DNA from: Prevotella sp. CAG:617
GTDB lineage: Bacteria > Bacteroidota > Bacteroidia > Bacteroidales > Bacteroidaceae
DNA length: 7,227 nucleotides
Assembly (NCBI GenBank): GCA_000438115.1
Contig: FR903601.1
Span: 1-7,227 of the forward strand
Reading direction: 5' to 3'
Positions 5,376-7,227 of the stretch are shown piece after piece; within the stretch, counting starts at the first letter, position 1; each line of letters opens with the position of its first letter. A program made the translations under genes and the position numbers. A model generated the notes under the pieces. That model was not told where the DNA came from. It saw only the letters and a list, made by a program, of their open reading frames with translations, and made no database searches.

Positions 5376-6908
5376 ATGAACAAAATATTATTTGCAGCGC
5401 TGGCTTCTGCTACCTTGGTCTTTACCTCGTGTGCCGACGATTTTCTGGATCGTCAGCCGCAGGGAAGTTATGTAGACAATGAGCAGATGGCTTCAGCAAA
5501 AGATTGGAATCCTCAGGTTCTGCTGGGTAATATCAATGCCTGCTCTTCAAAACTGGTTATGCATTCAGGTGATGACGACCAGAGCCACTTTGGTCAGAAA
5601 TTCCTGGATATGTGTGGTGACATCATGACCGGTGATATCGTAAAGGCAAGTAACAGTTATGGTTGGTTTACTCCTGCATTCGTACGTACCAATTCCGTAA
5701 TTTCATCAGTTGACAACGATTACACCTGGAAATATTGCTATCAGCTGATTAAAAGTACCAATCAGGTATTTGATGACAGCGGCAGCGATGTAGAAGAGCC
5801 CGAAAGCGCAGAAAACAAATTCTACTGGGCTGTGGCCAAGACCATTCGTGCCTATGCTTACATGAACCTGATTAATTTCTATTCCGGTTCATACGACGAG
5901 TGGAAGGAAACGCGTTGCGTACCGGTTTACCGCACACAGATCAACCAGACTCCGGCTCCCAAACAGACGGTAGATTCTGTTTACAATCTGGTGAAAATGG
6001 ATTTGACGCAAGCAATTACGGCTTACGAGAACAGCGGTTTGCGTACCAGCGATCTGACTATGCCGACCATCAACGTGGCCCGTACGCTCCTGGCTTACGC
6101 TTATCTGAATACCGGTAAGTATGCACAGGCCGCAGACATGGCAGCCCTGGCCTTTAACAGCGACAGCCACCAGATTCTGCCTGCTAATCAGGTATTGACC
6201 ACCGGTTTCAACAGCGTTTCCAACAACGCCAACAACTGGATGTGGGGAATTGACGTGACTGCTGAAACAACCGGCGGACTTGCCTCCTTCTGGGGCCACA
6301 TGGATGCTTACACATACAGCTATGCCAGTGTAGGTGACTTTATGTGTATCAACGACACGTTGTTTAAAACGATTCCGCAGAACGACATCCGTCGTCAGTG
6401 GTTCGTAGGTGATGAAGAGTTCCAGTATTATTTTGGTAATGTGTTGGCTCCGTCAAATAAGTTCTTTGATTCCAAGCGTATTCTGCAGGGGGATGCCCTG
6501 TGGACCAACGACGTGGTTTACATGCGTGCTGAAGAGCCGGTGCTGATTGCTGCCGAGGCTTATACCCGCAACGGTGATTTGAACAACGGACGTGTATGGC
6601 TGAGAAAGCTGCTCGAACAGCGCGACGCTGAAGGTGTCAACGGAACTTTGGCTGACACGGTCAACACCATGAGCACCGCTGAAAAACTGCTCGATGCCAT
6701 CTATTTCAACTGGCGTGTAGAGATGTGGGGCGAAGGCCGCAGCCTGATGACCATGCGTCGTTTCAAGGCTACCAACGCCATCGGTTCTAACACGTACATC
6801 CTGGCTGAACGTGGCACCAATATTTCTTATAATGACAAGAGCATCATCTTTGTCATTCCTCAGTCAGAAATCAACTCCAACAAGAACTTGGATAAAGTAG
6901 AAAACTAA
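5376..6908 (+). CDS. SusD/RagB-family surface nutrient-binding lipoprotein
   Basis: A 510-residue SusD-family lipoprotein, within the usual family length. The N-terminus is a lipoprotein signal peptide ending in the lipobox FTSC, with lipidated Cys19. The acidic ADD straight after the cysteine resembles the surface-export signal described for Bacteroidota lipoproteins. Helical TPR-like segments follow, notably 149-171 (FYWAVAKTIRAYAYMNL and on) and 231-263 (TINVARTLLAYAYLNTGKYA and on). The C-terminal SusD core has AEEPVLIAAEAY at 385-396, NWRVEMWGEGRSLMTMRRF at 445-463 and the typical ending IFVIPQSEINSN at 491-502. It would cap the SusC barrel and capture substrate at the cell surface. The gene is complete, starts 23 bases after susC and ends 32 bases before a strong terminator. 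Cysteines beyond Cys19 (56, 80, 121, 181, 324) are noted without a known role. Ligand-binding aromatic residues cannot be assigned without a structure. Confidence 0.95.
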   Translation: MNKILFAALASATLVFTSCADDFLDRQPQGSYVDNEQMASAKDWNPQVLLGNINACSSKLVMHSGDDDQSHFGQKFLDMCGDIMTGDIVKASNSYGWFTPAFVRTNSVISSVDNDYTWKYCYQLIKSTNQVFDDSGSDVEEPESAENKFYWAVAKTIRAYAYMNLINFYSGSYDEWKETRCVPVYRTQINQTPAPKQTVDSVYNLVKMDLTQAITAYENSGLRTSDLTMPTINVARTLLAYAYLNTGKYAQAADMAALAFNSDSHQILPANQVLTTGFNSVSNNANNWMWGIDVTAETTGGLASFWGHMDAYTYSYASVGDFMCINDTLFKTIPQNDIRRQWFVGDEEFQYYFGNVLAPSNKFFDSKRILQGDALWTNDVVYMRAEEPVLIAAEAYTRNGDLNNGRVWLRKLLEQRDAEGVNGTLADTVNTMSTAEKLLDAIYFNWRVEMWGEGRSLMTMRRFKATNAIGSNTYILAERGTNISYNDKSIIFVIPQSEINSNKNLDKVEN

Positions 6909-6940
6909 GCCGTTCGATACCGAACCGTAATATTCATATC

Positions 6941-6983
6941 AAGGCAGGCTGCCCGGGTAATTCCGGCAGCCTGCCTTGTTTTT
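6941..6983 (+). terminator. Strong intrinsic terminator of the susCD unit
   Basis: AAGGCAGGCTGCC at 6941-6953 is the exact reverse complement of GGCAGCCTGCCTT at 6965-6977: a 13-bp perfect stem, 11-base loop, then G and five T residues (6978-6983). It begins 32 bases after the susD stop codon. This implies the transcript ends after susD, making a two-gene unit. The A/T-ended arms would also allow some termination from the opposite direction. Confidence 0.9.
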
Positions 6984-7227
6984 GTTCCATAAACCGAACC
7001 GGCGCCGCGCCCGTGGGGCAGTACGTGCAGGATGCTGGCCGTGGGTGTAGTCGGATGCGGCGCTGCATCAGGCGTTTTGAGGACCGTTCGCTCTTCATGC
7101 CGTTCCGTGTTCCGTCATGCGGGAGAGAGCGTGTCAGGGCCTGTATTTGTGCCCGTAGAGCGGCTTCGGGAACACTCTGCCCGGGTGTCGGTGGGATGGC
7201 GTGTCCGGCAGTTGCGCGGGGCAGGAG
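6984..7227. other. GC-rich tail with no supported gene
   Basis: After the terminator the sequence turns markedly GC-rich. One + frame stays open from 6986 to the window edge, with an ATG at 7055. One - frame is open from the edge back through the terminator to about 6939. Both translations are Arg-, Pro-, Cys- or Gly-heavy with no recognisable motif, which is what stop-poor GC-rich DNA gives by chance. No RNA gene, repeat or promoter box was recognised. A partial gene reaching into the window from the right cannot be excluded. Confidence 0.4.

Noticed and set aside
5889..6299. 136-codon - strand frame inside susD
   Set aside because: It mirrors conserved SusD helices. The + strand product is clearly the real gene.
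6939..7227. Long open - strand frame from the window edge
   Set aside because: It has Arg/Pro-rich low-information sequence, runs through the susD terminator stem, and no motif is visible. Retained only as a note because a partial gene cannot be fully excluded.

Overview
The window looks like chromosomal DNA of a Bacteroidales-type member of the Bacteroidota. The support is a complete SusC/SusD outer-membrane nutrient-uptake pair, Bacteroidota-type -7 promoter boxes (TAnnTTTG) at 241-248 and 1629-1636, and start codons without recognisable Shine-Dalgarno sequences. Genus and species cannot be fixed from the sequence. All four confident genes are on the + strand.

Layout. Positions 1-286 hold the probable last codons of an upstream gene, then four copies of a 13-base core at an exact 21-base period, a weak hairpin and a perfect -7 box. 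Positions 287-1450 hold two housekeeping genes: a small MIP18/DUF59 (SufT-like) iron-sulfur assembly protein and an LpxH-type UDP-2,3-diacylglucosamine diphosphatase of lipid A synthesis. They are 66 bases apart and probably cotranscribed. Positions 1451-2106 contain no credible gene. This gap starts with GC-rich hairpins behind lpxH and becomes AT-rich with one good promoter at about 1607-1636. It then becomes a leader of roughly 460 bases containing a 9-codon ORF, a terminator-like inverted repeat, a perfect 18-base GC palindrome and a second hairpin just before susC. Positions 2107-5352 encode a SusC/RagA-type TonB-dependent transporter and 5376-6908 its SusD/RagB-type surface lipoprotein, 23 bases apart. 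A 13-bp-stem intrinsic terminator at 6941-6983 closes the unit. The last 244 bases are GC-rich with no convincing gene.

How the genes work together. SusC and SusD form a lidded complex in the outer membrane: SusD captures a glycan or peptide at the cell surface and SusC imports it using TonB energy. The substrate cannot be told from the sequence. No glycoside hydrolase, peptidase, sigma/anti-sigma pair or hybrid two-component regulator lies in the window. SusC has no N-terminal STN signalling domain, so ECF/anti-sigma control through this receptor is unlikely. Regulation, if local, would have to lie in the long leader.

I found no clearly new multi-gene system. The parts most worth a second look are the 21-base periodic array (68-143) and the structured susC leader (1637-2106).
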